Origin: Echinococcus granulosus
Taxonomy: Eukaryota > Platyhelminthes > Cestoda > Cyclophyllidea > Taeniidae
Reading direction: 5' to 3'
Assembly: GCF_000524195.1 (NCBI RefSeq)
Contig: NW_020170381.1
Location: 3,546,669 to 3,610,668, forward strand
Length of the DNA: 64,000 nt
The notes under the pieces are model-generated. The model did no database searches. It was not told the DNA's origin and saw nothing but the letters and a program-made list of their open reading frames with translations. This document shows, piece by piece, positions 34,701 to 46,097 of this stretch (position 1 is the stretch's first letter; every line of letters begins with the position of its first letter). Both the position numbers and the translations under genes were made by a program.

Positions 34701-37700
34701 GGTATATGACGCATAGGTTAATTGTCTACCCGTCAAAAGTAACTCTTCAGTTTTAAAAGCACCATTCTGAAGGATGGAGTGTGGAATGACAGACAGAGCT
34801 AAAGTGATTTTAGAGTTGCTTTCTGACAAAAAAATTCCCATTTCATTATTCCCGACACTTGTGCAACACACCACAAGCGGCTGAAACTTTTGGGAGCAAA
34901 AAAGTTGCTCGTCGGAAACAATTCTCGTGTAATCACAGATATTGGAAGCAATCGATGGAGAAATGAAGAAAATGTGTCAGTGGGTAGAACTGACCTTTAT
35001 TTTGACACAAGACTTTGGCATATCGCCGCTAACAATTTACAGCAAACTGTCAAATTACACCAATTAGGGGCTTGATGATTTGGCATTTGCTCGCGCATTT
35101 CCCTCACGCAGTTTATAGCATCTCTGGCTATTTGACGAGCAGACTGTATTGGCCATCAATTTCTTTGTCTTAAAAAACATTCCGTCGTGAATTTCAGGGC
35201 AGTAAGGGTAAATGTTATAAACTTAACAAACTGTTGCGTGTTTACAGCACTTTCGACAGAGAAGAAACTTAAAACAACTTTTTGATCATTTTTCGCCTCC
35301 ACAGGCACATGAAAGTGTTCATTCTACGGAACGAGGAGAGAAAATAACACATTGACGAAGGAGGGATTGAAAGGTTTGGCGTTTTAGGGCGCGATTGTCA
35401 GTAGAAAAAGTATTTTTGATGGCGTCATTTCAGTCTGCTGACGTGACTGATGCGAAGGGTTGGAGAAAGTATTTTAAAGTGTAAATGGCCTTTTTACTGT
35501 ATAGGCGTGATTTAATCAGGGTACCTTTAATGTGTGTTCGATTTCATGATTATAACCCTCCAGGGACTCAAAAGCCACAGAGTAGGTTGCGATCAACAAA
35601 TTAGCAGACCTTATGCTTTTAAAAGAGCAGAATCGACAGGTCCAAATTCCCGCATAAAGCAATCCCTCACTCATTTGCTTATCATCCTAGATACAAATGA
35701 CAACCTCATCTGCGTCAAGACCTATCCCGGAGCCACTGATCGCAATCAAGGTTAGCTTTTTTCCCATGAAACGCACTTACTGAAGTCATTTCAACTACTG
35801 ATCTACCTGACTGTGCGTATTTATTATTAGACAAGTAGATGTGATCAAATTAGTGGTGGCTTTCTTCTTACTTGAAGATGAATTGACAGGCGAAGGTGCG
35901 AATAAAAATTATCATGCTGGTTGGTGAGAAAAAGTCATGCCTTATTTTAGAGCAATGAGGGAGAGGGGAAGGAGGGAAGAACTTTTCACCTCCGTTGATT
36001 ACGAGTTAGTAGTGACAGGAAGATGAATAGACTTAATTAGTTAATTGGCGCGCAAACTGCTGATCATGTACCACTTCGTTTCTTTTCAAAAAATTTGGGC
36101 TTGGGTCCTTGCAAACATTCTTATTCCCCTTTGCAAACTTTATGGAATTTCGATGAAGTTCCATCAATTACATTATTGTTTTATCGTCTTTTAAACTAGT
36201 TTTGTGCCTAATGAATCCCAACCTTCGGCCTGACACCGTCATGACAACGGAGGCGGAGCTGGGCTCAGCAATTGACCTGAGCTGTGAGGCGATAGGACGA
36301 GAGCCCATCAAGTACCTCTGGTTCATGGGGAACGCGGTGGCTGATTGGATATCCAGCAGTCAGGGCGTTCGCGGCCCCATTTTACACATCGAACGCGTCG
36401 GTCGCGAACATATTGGTCAGTACGTGTGCCAAGTGAAAAACCCCATCGGTACCCTTAACTACACTTACCGTCTCACTGTCAAAGGTGAGCTGGCGTTGAA
36501 ATGGCAGTCTACTCCATTGTGCCCTCTGTGGGACATTATAAATAATGGGTTTGTTTTAGAGCCGCCTTCTGCGATTCCGCGGATAATCGGAGAGGTGGAA
36601 AATCAAACACTGATAGCCGGCTCTAGCGGAGTACTGACATGTCGTGTTAAATGCTCCTGCTCAGAACCGATTATTCAGGTGCGTTCTCGCTATTCAACAT
36701 AGCATTTGCTGCAACCCTACCTTCTCACACGGAGTGATTTATAGGGTGTACTCAGGGTGTGACTAACATGCAAGACATGATTTGGGGCATAAATTATATC
36801 CGAGACAAAATTGCACATGGTGACAGATGTCCTTGTCACATATCCACATGTGTGTTTGTGGGTGTGTAAGGGGAAATGAATATTGCGTCCTCGCTACTTA
36901 GGGCTATCAGCACTTCTCACGCTCTGCTGGGTAAATAAATTAACCGTGAAAAATCTAACGTCTGGTGGATAAAGTATCTATTAATTGTATTCTTTCGTCA
37001 AAACTCTGAATGAAACATCTAGGAGGAAAATCCGGTGGCATAACTTAACGGTGGAGGTAATTGGTACGTTAACGTACGCTTCCTTGGTATCAATTCAGTG
37101 CAAGTTTTCATGAATAAATTGCTCTCTCTCCTAAAAACCATACATTTAAAGGAGTGTAAAACTTCCCTAATATTAGTGATGGGTCACTTTCCATTTTAGT
37201 TTGTTTAAATTATTTTCACTTCAATCACACAAATTTTATACCTGACAAGGCAACTTTTGGCAACAGTCATCGCTTAATGATGGCTTTAAGCTCGAAAAGA
37301 ACCATTCAATCTCCATCTCTACCTTGGATGTAGTTCAAACTCCGCATTCTTGAGGGGTTTTTCAAGTAGTTAAACTGAGCTTCGAATACATTCGATTCCT
37401 ACTACAAAATTAGGCAAACTTGGCAACATAATACGTTCATTTTATGATCATTTTTGGTGATTACATGAGCATCGGATGGGACCTGCTGTTTTTGTTCAGA
37501 ATACTTGTAGTTTAGGGTTCAGTCCTACGAGTGAAACCTTATATCAACGTTTTTTACTTGAAGAAAATAGCGAGCATTTTGTAAAGTAGACACAAATGTA
37601 ACCTTAATTTCCCTATTTTATTCGAAAATACTCGAACTCATAAAAACGAGAGAAGCATCTTACTTCAGTACTTCAACATGTTATCGAACCCTGTAATTAA

Positions 37701-40251
37701 CATCTCTGTTCAGGCAGGTTCGGGGTGTAGAGAAAAGTCACTGGGTGGGCTCGGAACAGACTGAACACACTCCATCTCCGCCGAATTAGGACGGATAGAT
37801 CAAACTACCCATCTCTGGCCAAATCCCAATGACTGGATAATAAATGAAATCGGAAGTTTAATCTTGACTATGTATTGTGAAAGAATAGAAGGAGACGGGT
37901 AAAGTTCGGAGTTCCTTCTGGCCTCACGCGATCAGGAAATATAGATTTTTTCTGAGCAAATGCAGAACGATATTATGGCATTTGTCATGACTATTTTTCC
38001 TGAACTATTATGCTCGTCTGTTGATGAGAATATATGTTTAATCCCCTTATCTTTTGATTATACGCGCGACAAAATATTTCAGCCACAATCTACCTGGCAT
38101 CCAACAATCGTAATCCATCCTTGCGTTGGTTGATATTCTCTCGTCTCCCGCTTATTTATAAATCATGGACCTGTGGACGCGACGGAGAAAGTTATCTTCC
38201 AGTACATTACTCTTTAAAACCTTTCTCATAATGGAACCTAGAGTGTCCTGAAGAAGTAAAAAGTTTACATGGAGTTGATTTTATCGCGAATTTTTCACTA
38301 GCCTATAGACGAAATTCTTCCAATTTAATTTTACTTCCGATTACTCCAAGCTTAACTAAGACCACCTCGTTGGCTAAAAGTACCATGCCGTAAAAGAATT
38401 TGAAACTAATGTTACCTGTCTCGTTTTTAAATGTAATATCCAATAACATTTGTGCTAGGTACCTCTGAATTAGGTACTACTGCTTGATCGCAACTAAGGC
38501 GACAATTACAACGCTCCATATGACCCAGGCATAAATGGAGAAAATGGCCATTATATAACAATTCCTTATTTTAAAATTTCACTTAATGCCACCATATCAA
38601 CAGCAACCTAACCTTGCATATGCCTTTCTAACACGTGACGGTAGTTTTATTTGAATCATCTCATTTAAATTAAATAAAGGGATTATACAAAAAAGATAAG
38701 CCTTGAAACCGGTTTATTTTTAATATCATCATCACAGAGTAACAGTTTACAAATCATTATCCGTATTTCTGATGTTTTCTTCCATCATTCAAGTGGAAAA
38801 CTGCTGCAGTGGTGTTAATTCATTTTGGGAAAAGCGAAGATTTCATGCAAAATTTTAAGGCAGCAAATAGTGCGCAGCTGTAAGGGAGAAAGAGTGATAT
38901 CTGCGTTTATGAAAACTTAAACTCCATTTTCAAATGGTTATCCTATGATTTTTTGTGATCTTTGCCGTGTACAGTGTTTCTCCAAATGACATTTCGGGTT
39001 TGTTGTAGTGGTTAAAGCACGTCGATCCAGAGGACATTGATGCGTACAAAGCTGAGGGGAGGTCACTGGTTCCACTACCATCTCCACGACCGGCGGAGGC
39101 GGAGGAATTCTACTTGGCGCTGGAGAAGTGGGAGGACGCCCCGGCCTACATGGAGAGGACGGTGGTGCAGCTTCACCGCACCACATCGACCACGGCTACT
39201 GCTGCTGCCGCTGGCGAGATTACGGTACCGGAGCGTGAGTTCTTGAGCTCCCGTCACGAGGGCGAGGCGGAGGAGAGGCTCTTCGTCTCGCGCCTCCGCC
39301 TCCGAGGGCCTGTCAGCGTTCCGCTCCATGCCGGCAAGTATGTAGTCATGACCATGAGCAGATCTAACCTCAAGGCCATCGACTATGCCGTTGCATATGT
39401 ACACATTGTGCCAAGTAAGTCATTGGACTATTTCGTACTCTGCGCACCTTGTCGAAGCCCACTTTTGTTCCCAAGAAAAACATTTGATTTCGGTATTAAT
39501 TTGAACTTTTTATGTTCCACTTTATGTCTTTATCACACAGAATGAATGCGCTGCATAAACCTTCGTATATGGTTCGGCAGAAGAGCTTATCTCTTCACCC
39601 ATTGTAGAATCCTTCAATGTTACTGTGCACAACATCATGGTCTACTGCGTGGTTCCAATAGCCCTGATTCTCCTGATCGCTTTTGTCTCTCTCTACTGCT
39701 TCCTAAGCCGTCGCAATAAGGACCTTGAGCACCCTGCCACTCGACGTGGCAATGTTATTTTCCCCCCCGTGGTACGAGGTCACTCATTGTCTGGAGTGAA
39801 GAAGGAGTACCGGCCCATTGTACGACAGACACCCCAGTCCTCAGTGTTCTCCAACGGCAACACCGTCTCAAACGGGAGCAAAACCTCCTCACGTCTACCG
39901 TCCTACGTGGCTCACTCCTCGCCCTCCCAGTGGAACGCCGCTACCGCCACTGCCTCTATCACCAGTCCCTCTCCCCACTCAAACTCCTTTCATAACTTCC
40001 AGTCCCATGTATCTCAACCTCCGACGCAGCTATCTCCCTCGCCGTCCACCTTTTACAACTACTCAGGTCTTCAGTCTCTGAACAATCAGCCCACTTACTG
40101 GCATCCACCAGCTCCTTCAGTTGCTACGGAGACATCTTTCGATCAGTACTCAGCGATCATGGGCAACCCACCCTCCACCTCGGGGGGCTTTAGTGTGAGC
40201 CACTCTGCCTCATCCTCACAACGGCCTCAACTTTCTTTCCCGAATGTTTGA
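31706..40251 (+). CDS. FGF-receptor-like protein without kinase domain (FGFRL1 / nou-darake type)
   Basis: The exons 31706-31766, 34254-34613, 36200-36484, 36560-36678, 39009-39414 and 39608-40251 sum to 1875 nt (624 aa plus stop). Residues 1-20 form a Leu/Ile-rich signal peptide. Ig1 has Cys47 and Cys122 and ends DAGTYQC. Ig2 has Cys169, Trp181 and Cys217. Ig3 has Cys263 and Trp276, with EPIIQ-WLKHVD matching the QPHIQ-WLKH signature of the FGFR third Ig domain. One transmembrane helix spans about 420-443. The tail of about 180 residues is rich in Ser, Pro, Thr and Asn and has no kinase. Ectodomain exons begin and end in phase 1 except for the split inside Ig3 (phase 0). FGFRL1 proteins bind FGFs without kinase signalling, and planarian nou-darake confines brain tissue to the head; a similar patterning role here is inference. 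The family call rests on the Ig3 motif plus the architecture. Confidence 0.8.
34254..34613 (+). CDS. FGFRL-like exon: first Ig domain
   Basis: A 360-bp symmetric phase 1-1 exon lies between the acceptor attccattacag and the donor gtgagttc. The Ig landmarks are LLLECP (Cys at 34331), YQWNI (Trp at 34433) and DAGTYQC (Cys at 34556). The Cys-Trp gap is long (34 residues) because of a Gly/Ser-rich insertion. Confidence 0.8.
35600..35750 (+). CDS. Possible optional linker exon between Ig1 and Ig2
   Basis: An open stretch could enter in phase 1 after agagtag (about 35590) and leave in phase 1 at the donor gttagc after ...GATDRNQ. It would therefore fit between the Ig1 and Ig2 exons in frame and give a linker of about 50 residues. 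The acceptor is poor and lacks a pyrimidine tract. Vertebrate FGFRs carry an acid box here, but this stretch is not acidic. It is left out of the main model. Confidence 0.2.
36200..36484 (+). CDS. FGFRL-like exon: second Ig domain
   Basis: A phase 1-1 exon lies between the acceptor ttttaaactag and the donor gtgagctg. The landmarks IDLSCEAIG, YLWFMG and GQYVCQVKNPIGTLNYTY follow the FGFR Ig2 pattern (GNYTCVVENKFGSI in vertebrates). An N-glycosylation sequon (NYT) is present. The basic heparin-binding patch of FGFR Ig2 is not obvious. Confidence 0.85.
36560..36678 (+). CDS. FGFRL-like exon: first half of third Ig domain
   Basis: Only a 75-nt intron, which reads through in frame, separates this exon from the Ig2 exon. 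It encodes EPPSAIPRIIG, the sequon NQT, VLTCRVK with the first Ig3 cysteine (codon 36640-36642), two extra cysteines (KCSCS) and EPIIQ. It ends in phase 0 at gtgcgttc. Confidence 0.85.
39009..39414 (+). CDS. FGFRL-like exon: second half of third Ig domain, atypical
   Basis: The exon begins WLKHVDPED in phase 0 after the acceptor tttgttgtag and ends HIVP at the donor gtaagtca in phase 1. It is more GC-rich than its flanks. The segment from the Ig Trp (276) to the Tyr of the AGKY motif (386) is about 110 residues, much longer than in FGFRs, and includes a Thr/Ala run. Where the second Ig cysteine belongs, the codon is GTC (Val388, 39345-39347). Confidence 0.8.
39608..40251 (+). CDS. FGFRL-like last exon: transmembrane helix and cytoplasmic tail
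   Basis: It follows the acceptor tcacccattgtag in phase 1. The encoded parts are a juxtamembrane sequon (NVT), the helix IMVYCVVPIALILLIAFVSL, a stop-transfer SRRNK and then a Ser/Pro/Thr/Asn-rich tail. The tail has a few tyrosines in FYNY, TYWHPP and DQYSA and ends FPNV. The stop is TGA 40249-40251. There is no kinase glycine loop, HRD or DFG. A weak variant poly(A) signal (aatata) is near 40373. Confidence 0.85.
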
Positions 40252-42258
40252 ATATTCCGCGATCAATGACTTCAACTTTCCTATCCAGACTTCACAGGGT
40301 TTCGATTTAAGTAATCGGTAGACTTCACAAATTTTATTTGTACAGTTACCGTCAAGTAATATCATTTTAAATAATATATTGCAATATATTCGATCCCATC
40401 CTAGTTAGCCTTCTGCTAGTAAAAGCTTTCCTAGTAATCACATTCGAGTTTTCGGTATTTGTCGTGGGTGTGGACGAAGCTGATATCTATGTCCGAAAAT
40501 GTGTGCTGCAAGATCCCTGCCATGGTTACAAGTTTCAAACAAAACCTCTTATATCCTAAATCCATCCAGTGCATGGTATTTTTAAATCCTGTGTGCATAA
40601 GTTAACTCCAGAGCTTGATTTGGTTGGACTGGAACTGCTAATCATGCTATGTTTTTCAAAGTGTGATAAATAGCTCCTTACTAAATGGCTGGTAGACAAG
40701 ACTAGCGCTGATTGGAAGACAAGCTTGTGTTTCCATCACAGCAAACTGTTAAAGGTATTATCGTATGATGGTTCCTCCTACGTACATAAGAAGGTAGGCG
40801 AATCTCCACGCCTTGGCCATATTTCTGGGATTCACTCGAAATACATTCCTATATAGGGAGCTTAAAATTCTTCGACATTGGGAAAAGCTTACAACTAACG
40901 GAAACGGAATTTAATGGTCATCTCATCTGCTTTAAACAGGGCAAAATCGGGATTAGGAGCATATTATAAGGTGTCATATTTAATGGTCAGTTTAAGCTGT
41001 CCCATGCAATAGTGTGGGAAACTTTGCCTGTGTTTTCGGACATGCATAAATCCCTACTTAATGAGCCTAGGCAGCGTCTGGCAAGACTGTCAATCCTGAA
41101 CTTTGCTCAGCATTTATCCCTTAATCGAGAAATTCAAGTAATTGCCACTACCTTGACAAAACTGGGTGATATGGTCCATTCATTTGGTATAAATGTTTCG
41201 GTGGAAATCATGCTCACGCTCTTATCTCTTACCTGTAATTGCTATCAATAGATACGGGCCATCACAACTACCATAAAGAATGGAGAGAGAAAGAGTTATA
41301 CTGTCTGCAGAACAGGGTAGATCCATAGATGGGATCATCTTCTACACTGGTGAGTATACGTGGTGTTTCGACCTCCAACTGCCTCATCAACCAGGGATAC
41401 TGTGCTCACTCACTCCGGAGGACTGCTCATAATGACTTAAAAACTGACACTGTCCATCAAGGTGCCCTCTCAAGTCCCCACAGAGAATCGCAACCTTTGT
41501 GCAGATGATTCCTGATGGTGGCTCCCTCTTTTAGATACGTGTGCGCGACTTTCTACTTAAGCACCTCGTGTCCATCACTGAGGCTGGAACCGAATAGGAA
41601 AGTCGTAGCGCCAACACCTGTGTTTCAATAGTGTGTATCAGAAACTCTACATTCTTACTGAAAACTTTAATTTTTCGTAGGGCTTCTTTTAGTAAAACTT
41701 AAACGGGTGCACATTTGTTCATCCTAAGCAATGAGTTTTGGGAACTCTAAATCTCATGATGTTTACAGTTTTAACAAGACCGAACACCTGCATTTATGTT
41801 GGAGGTACTGATGATGGAAAGTGTCATCTGTCCTAATGCGCTACTTTGATGAACACAAGTGCTTCTTACTTGAATACTAGAAGATGCAAAAACTCAATAG
41901 TTTACCAAAAACACTGGGATGGATTAGAGCTTTTCTGCAACTGTTGGACAATGTCAATGGAACGATTCTCAAGGGGTGCACTTCATTGATGGAAGAAGAG
42001 AATAACAAGTTGAGGCCCTCTTAAAAGGAACATGCACAAACATGGATACATAGTCATCTGAAGTAGTTATTCGTTTGTTGAAACTATTATAGTTATTTTG
42101 AGAAAGAAAGCCGTTTGAATAGAATGAAGCCACGCACTTGATTGGCAATGGATTGATTTAAGGTACTTCTTGCGGACCTCCAATTAAAGCTACTCAAATA
42201 TTTCTAGAAAACTGCAATATAAAGGCAACTTTTAAATAGAGCCTTGAAAATTCTCATA

Positions 42259-42319
42259 GGAAGGAGGGTGGGGGAGTATAGAGGAGGGCAGACACATTGG
42301 GTGGGAGGGGGGGGGGGGG
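42259..42319 (+). repeat. G-rich tract with quadruplex potential
   Basis: Successive G runs on the plus strand (gaggg, ggggg, gaggaggg, gggtggg) end in 13 consecutive Gs at 42307-42319. This satisfies the usual four-run pattern for a G-quadruplex. It sits about 2 kb downstream of the FGFRL-like gene. Confidence 0.7.
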
Positions 42320-43887
42320 CGTATTTTAGCGCGGGGTTTCGCCTGCATGTTTGTGTGTCCCAACGGCAAATCCCGTGATTGACAGCATGACTCACTCGCA
42401 TACTCTCACTCCCTCATTCACTCACTGCGGATAACCGGAAACGGAATTTCTGATGCCACTACATTAAATGATAAAGACTCCAAATGGCACCCGGAAGCCG
42501 TCCCAACTGCATCATAGTTTTGAATTGCAAAAAAATGCAGCGATTGAGACGCAAAAAGTCAGCTCTTTAGTGATGAATTTTAAAAACGGATCTGAAACAA
42601 CTTCCCGCTTTTGTTTCACCAGGACATATATTAGAATCTGCCTTAAACAAGGAAAGGGCACTTTTCTAGCGGGAGAGGCAGCTTGCACACTAAGCATTAG
42701 CGAAGACGCATGATGTGCAGTGCTGGGGAGTTGACAGGTGTTTATAGAGTGATCTGGGGTCACGATGCAAAAAGCACGATTTTTGTGTGGGTTGCGACTT
42801 TGACGCAGGAGTGTATCACCTCAACTTCCATTGATTGGTTAACCGAGAAGATTTCGGTCATAGGGGAGGGACTGAAGCGATGGGAAATGGACGCTTTAAA
42901 CAACCCTTAGGCCGGGATGCCTGTTCCCTACATTTGCCGGCAAAAAATGATAGTCATACCCTAGTGCTGTTTTTCTCTGTCTGTACTTCGTGTAGGGAGG
43001 ACTGTACACATAGGATACATCTATTACCTGAAAAGGCAGAGCAAATGAAAAAATGCAGTAAGAGGCTGAAATTTCCGTCATTTAGACAAGAACTGAGAAG
43101 GCGTCCCACATGCTTTCACTCGTTTTTTTTGTGTGGTGCGTCTGCCAGAGTTGCATCACCAAAGCAGACCCTTTTCGAGTACTTAGTTAAGGGAACTTTG
43201 AAGTGTTTTGTTGTAATTTCGAAAGCCATTAGTGTATCTAGGTGTCATTAACACCCAATTACTGGGCTCACATTTTACGCTAATTCACGAAATGTTGCTG
43301 CTCTTCACCAACCGGAGCACTGATTGTTTTCCTATTCAGTGAGGTGGAGGAATTGGAGGCACCCTAACTTCTATTACTTATGCACTCAAAATTACACGAT
43401 TTACGCTTTTTTTCAAGCGTCAAATTCTGCTTTAAGCGTTCCCAGAGCTTTTGCATGCTTCGCTCTTCCTCAATCCATCACTCCGAGAGGTGATGAGTGG
43501 ATGGCTGGCCATAAGTGTCGGTGTGGTGTGAACTGTGATTGAGACCTTCACTTTGTGCGCATTGGTGTCTGGTTTCGAGGTGACAACAAAAGGGTGTATG
43601 ACGAGGTGTCATTTGGATACCCCTCTAGTAGGGAAATAAGTAACTGATGGTCACCAAATTTGCCATTACCTGCTTCCTTCCTTAAGGCAGCAAATATACG
43701 CATGCGGATGCACCTATAGGACACAAAACGCTTTCGTTATAAAAGGAACTGCACATTTGATCATCGATGGAAGCCAAGTTGAAAATAAGTTCAGTAAAAC
43801 GCGGTGAAAATGAATAATACAAAAGTTGTAAAGTTAAAGGTACGATTAAGACCAAATTTACGACCACTCACTGAACCAATGTGGTAA

Positions 43888-43963
43888 TGTAACACTTCGA
43901 ATGTTTGCCTAGCTTTCGGTTTTGGTAATGGGCCCCTGAGGGGCTCCGTAATTGCTGGTTAAA
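43888..43963 (-). repeat. Truncated LTR-like unit, reverse
   Basis: It begins TGTAACAC and continues ctttcggttttggtaatggg followed by cccctgaggggctccg, then leaves the family consensus after about 75 bp. Only the terminal part of the unit is kept. Confidence 0.6.
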
Positions 43964-45066
43964 TCTTTGCGCACTGCAGCTTGTAAGCCGAATTACTTGA
44001 ACTACGGGGACTTGAACTAAACTGCTCATTTAGCATCTTCTTAATGACTTAAGCAAAGAACTGGGCTGATGAGGTAGATTTTACTACTTCATTTCAAGCA
44101 CTCGGAGGATTGAGAATTATAGCCATGTTTTCATACCCGATTTCAATTTTTGTGCTACGCCAGAGTAGAATGAAAATAGACCCACCTTAAGAATCACAAT
44201 GTAATTACTGATTTTATACCAATTTTATTAACTAAATCATTCAGTATTTGCGAAGAAGATCATATGGAGGTTGTATTGTATATTTTTGAGGTTTTCTTTT
44301 GCCAATACATGTTGATATCACAGGTAGCCCTTTAGTATCGAACCTTTTTGTCTCTTCACGCAATCATGGACAGCAAAATTATGCTAAAACGAGAACAATT
44401 ACGAAGACTTGACGTCTCAACCTCTACTTTTACCTGTCAGCACCCTAACTTGCAAAAGAAAAGGGCCTTTGTGAGGAGCCCATGGTCAGGCCCTGGTTCC
44501 AGATACGCGTTCCTCGCTTTCTCACCACAGGAGGAGGGGGCTTCAGTGCAAAACTTACTAGCTCTGACCAGGCCAGTTACGAAGCTGCGGTTTTGAGCAA
44601 AACATCTCTCATTTTAAGAAGAATTAGGATAAGTTCCTATGTTTTTACTTGAATTCGATCATACACACCGGGTGTTAGCAGATTTTCATTACCATTTATC
44701 GGATAACGCCTGAAAGGAGTTGGGTGTGTAGGGATAGTAATATTATGTGTACAAATAGTGATTCGGTTAAAAATGTGTTCTAATAACCAAAATGAAAAGT
44801 TGGAAAACGACATGAACACCACTAAATATATCCCTTTACTGTGACATTGACTTAAGGCTCCCACAACACCAAGAATCCTCCTGGGGATAAATAGCACACT
44901 GATTGATATTTACAAGGCATGCCTCGGTTTGCGATGGAGCCCTCCTGAAGCGGCGACTGTCGTGCATTTGTAGTGTGTTTGTGCAAGCGTGTGGTGTGGA
45001 CTCGTGCTTGGGCATTAATTTGCCAGTAACAATGCAAATGCGCAAACAGAGGAGCCTAGAGGCAAA

Positions 45067-45420
45067 GTGAGCACTCGCTTACGACGCTTGTCAATCAAGA
45101 AGACAGTAGAGAAAGGCGAAATGAAGACCAACCCTGGTCCCAATGCACTCTTTCGCTCCAACGACCCCGCCCACATGCAGCTTGAATATGGACAGTTGGG
45201 GACAAAATGCACTGTCTGCTTGGGCATTAAGCTCAATTGGTCTGCTGGCTCTATCAGACTGCGCCGAAGAGAAGAAGCCGTACCATCATTCATCTACCGA
45301 AAAATGAGCATTAGCGCAGTGAAATCGGTCTATTGGCTCACCCTTCTATCCATGCCATGGATGCTATTGAGATGGTGTAACATTCAGACTCGGTTGGAGC
45401 ATCAATCCGGATGGGTTTGA
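45067..45420 (+). pseudogene. ORF with NPGP (2A-like) motif then CxxC: possible non-LTR retrotransposon remnant
   Basis: The frame is open for 117 codons with no convincing splice sites and no conventional upstream ATG. It reads KGEMKTNPGPNAL (NPGP codons 45130-45141), then after about 25 residues GTKCTVCLGIKLNW. Many animal CR1/L2-type non-LTR elements have an N-terminal 2A-like peptide (DxExNPGP) followed closely by a Cys-rich PHD-like region; here the Asp and Glu positions are Glu and Lys. Nothing like endonuclease or reverse transcriptase follows, so if the resemblance is real this is a 5' fragment. Chance is possible for such a short motif. Confidence 0.35.
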
Positions 45421-45969
45421 GCAAGCTCACTGTAGATAAATCGGCAGATTGACTATATTGGGACATCTCTTATCAACTCACAAGATCATGCATGGCGTTT
45501 TGACTTATCGCATCTTCTGCTGAATTCCATTTCTGTTATCAATTCCTTAAAGCAGATAAACTCGAATAAACTCACTGGATATGATTAGCCGAGGGCTAGG
45601 CAGTGCAGTGCGTGTATGGTGCCAGCTATGGCATCAAGCGTGAAAGTTACCATTTGGAACATCGAACATATTCGATTTGGAGAAACCGTTGAGAATCATT
45701 AACCAAATTTGTTTGGCAAATTTATTTCACAGCTTCCCTTAAAGAAACCGGTACAAAATGGAGATGCTGAAATTTTCTGCAAAGAGCAGTGTTTTATAAA
45801 TATACTTTGAAGGAAATCATGTAAAGGCATACTCTAGGTTTCCAGTACAGGAAATTAATAATGGTTAGGAGCTTTTTGGAAATTCAAGAGGGCGATGAAG
45901 ATGAAACAAAATACCAGAGGATAGTCCATACCACAAGACACTTTTCTATTTGTCCTTACGATGCAGTTC

Positions 45970-46097
45970 TGTAGTGCCTCTAGACTACCCTGTTGCCGAA
46001 AGACAGCTCTCGGGCTGCCTAGCGGAGGTACAATGGCAGAGCCTTTAAGTGGTCCCTTACCAAAACCGAGAGTTAAGCGAGCAATTACGATATTACA
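45970..46097 (+). repeat. Short LTR-like unit with internal deletion
   Basis: It runs TGTAGTGCC ... gaggtacaatggcagagcc ... ttaccaaaaccgagagttaa ... tattaca, so the ends are intact but about 50 bp of the middle is missing. The flanks GTTC (45966-45969) and GTTG (46098-46101) are a near match to a 4-bp target duplication. Confidence 0.7.

Noticed and set aside
36485..36559. In-frame read-through between the Ig2 and Ig3 exons of the FGFRL-like gene
   Set aside because: The 75 nt have a good gtgagc donor and ttgttttag acceptor, and removing them gives the expected Ig2-Ig3 linker (TVK-EPPSAIP). Retention remains possible as an isoform.
38440..38580. Resemblance to the LTR-like unit (acaacgctcc, aatggccattatataac)
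   Set aside because: Only two short matches in the wrong order and without the other landmarks, so probably chance.
42835..43251. 138-codon plus-strand frame rich in Cys, Lys and Arg
   Set aside because: It lacks an ATG at its start and shows no domain or splice signal in phase with neighbours.
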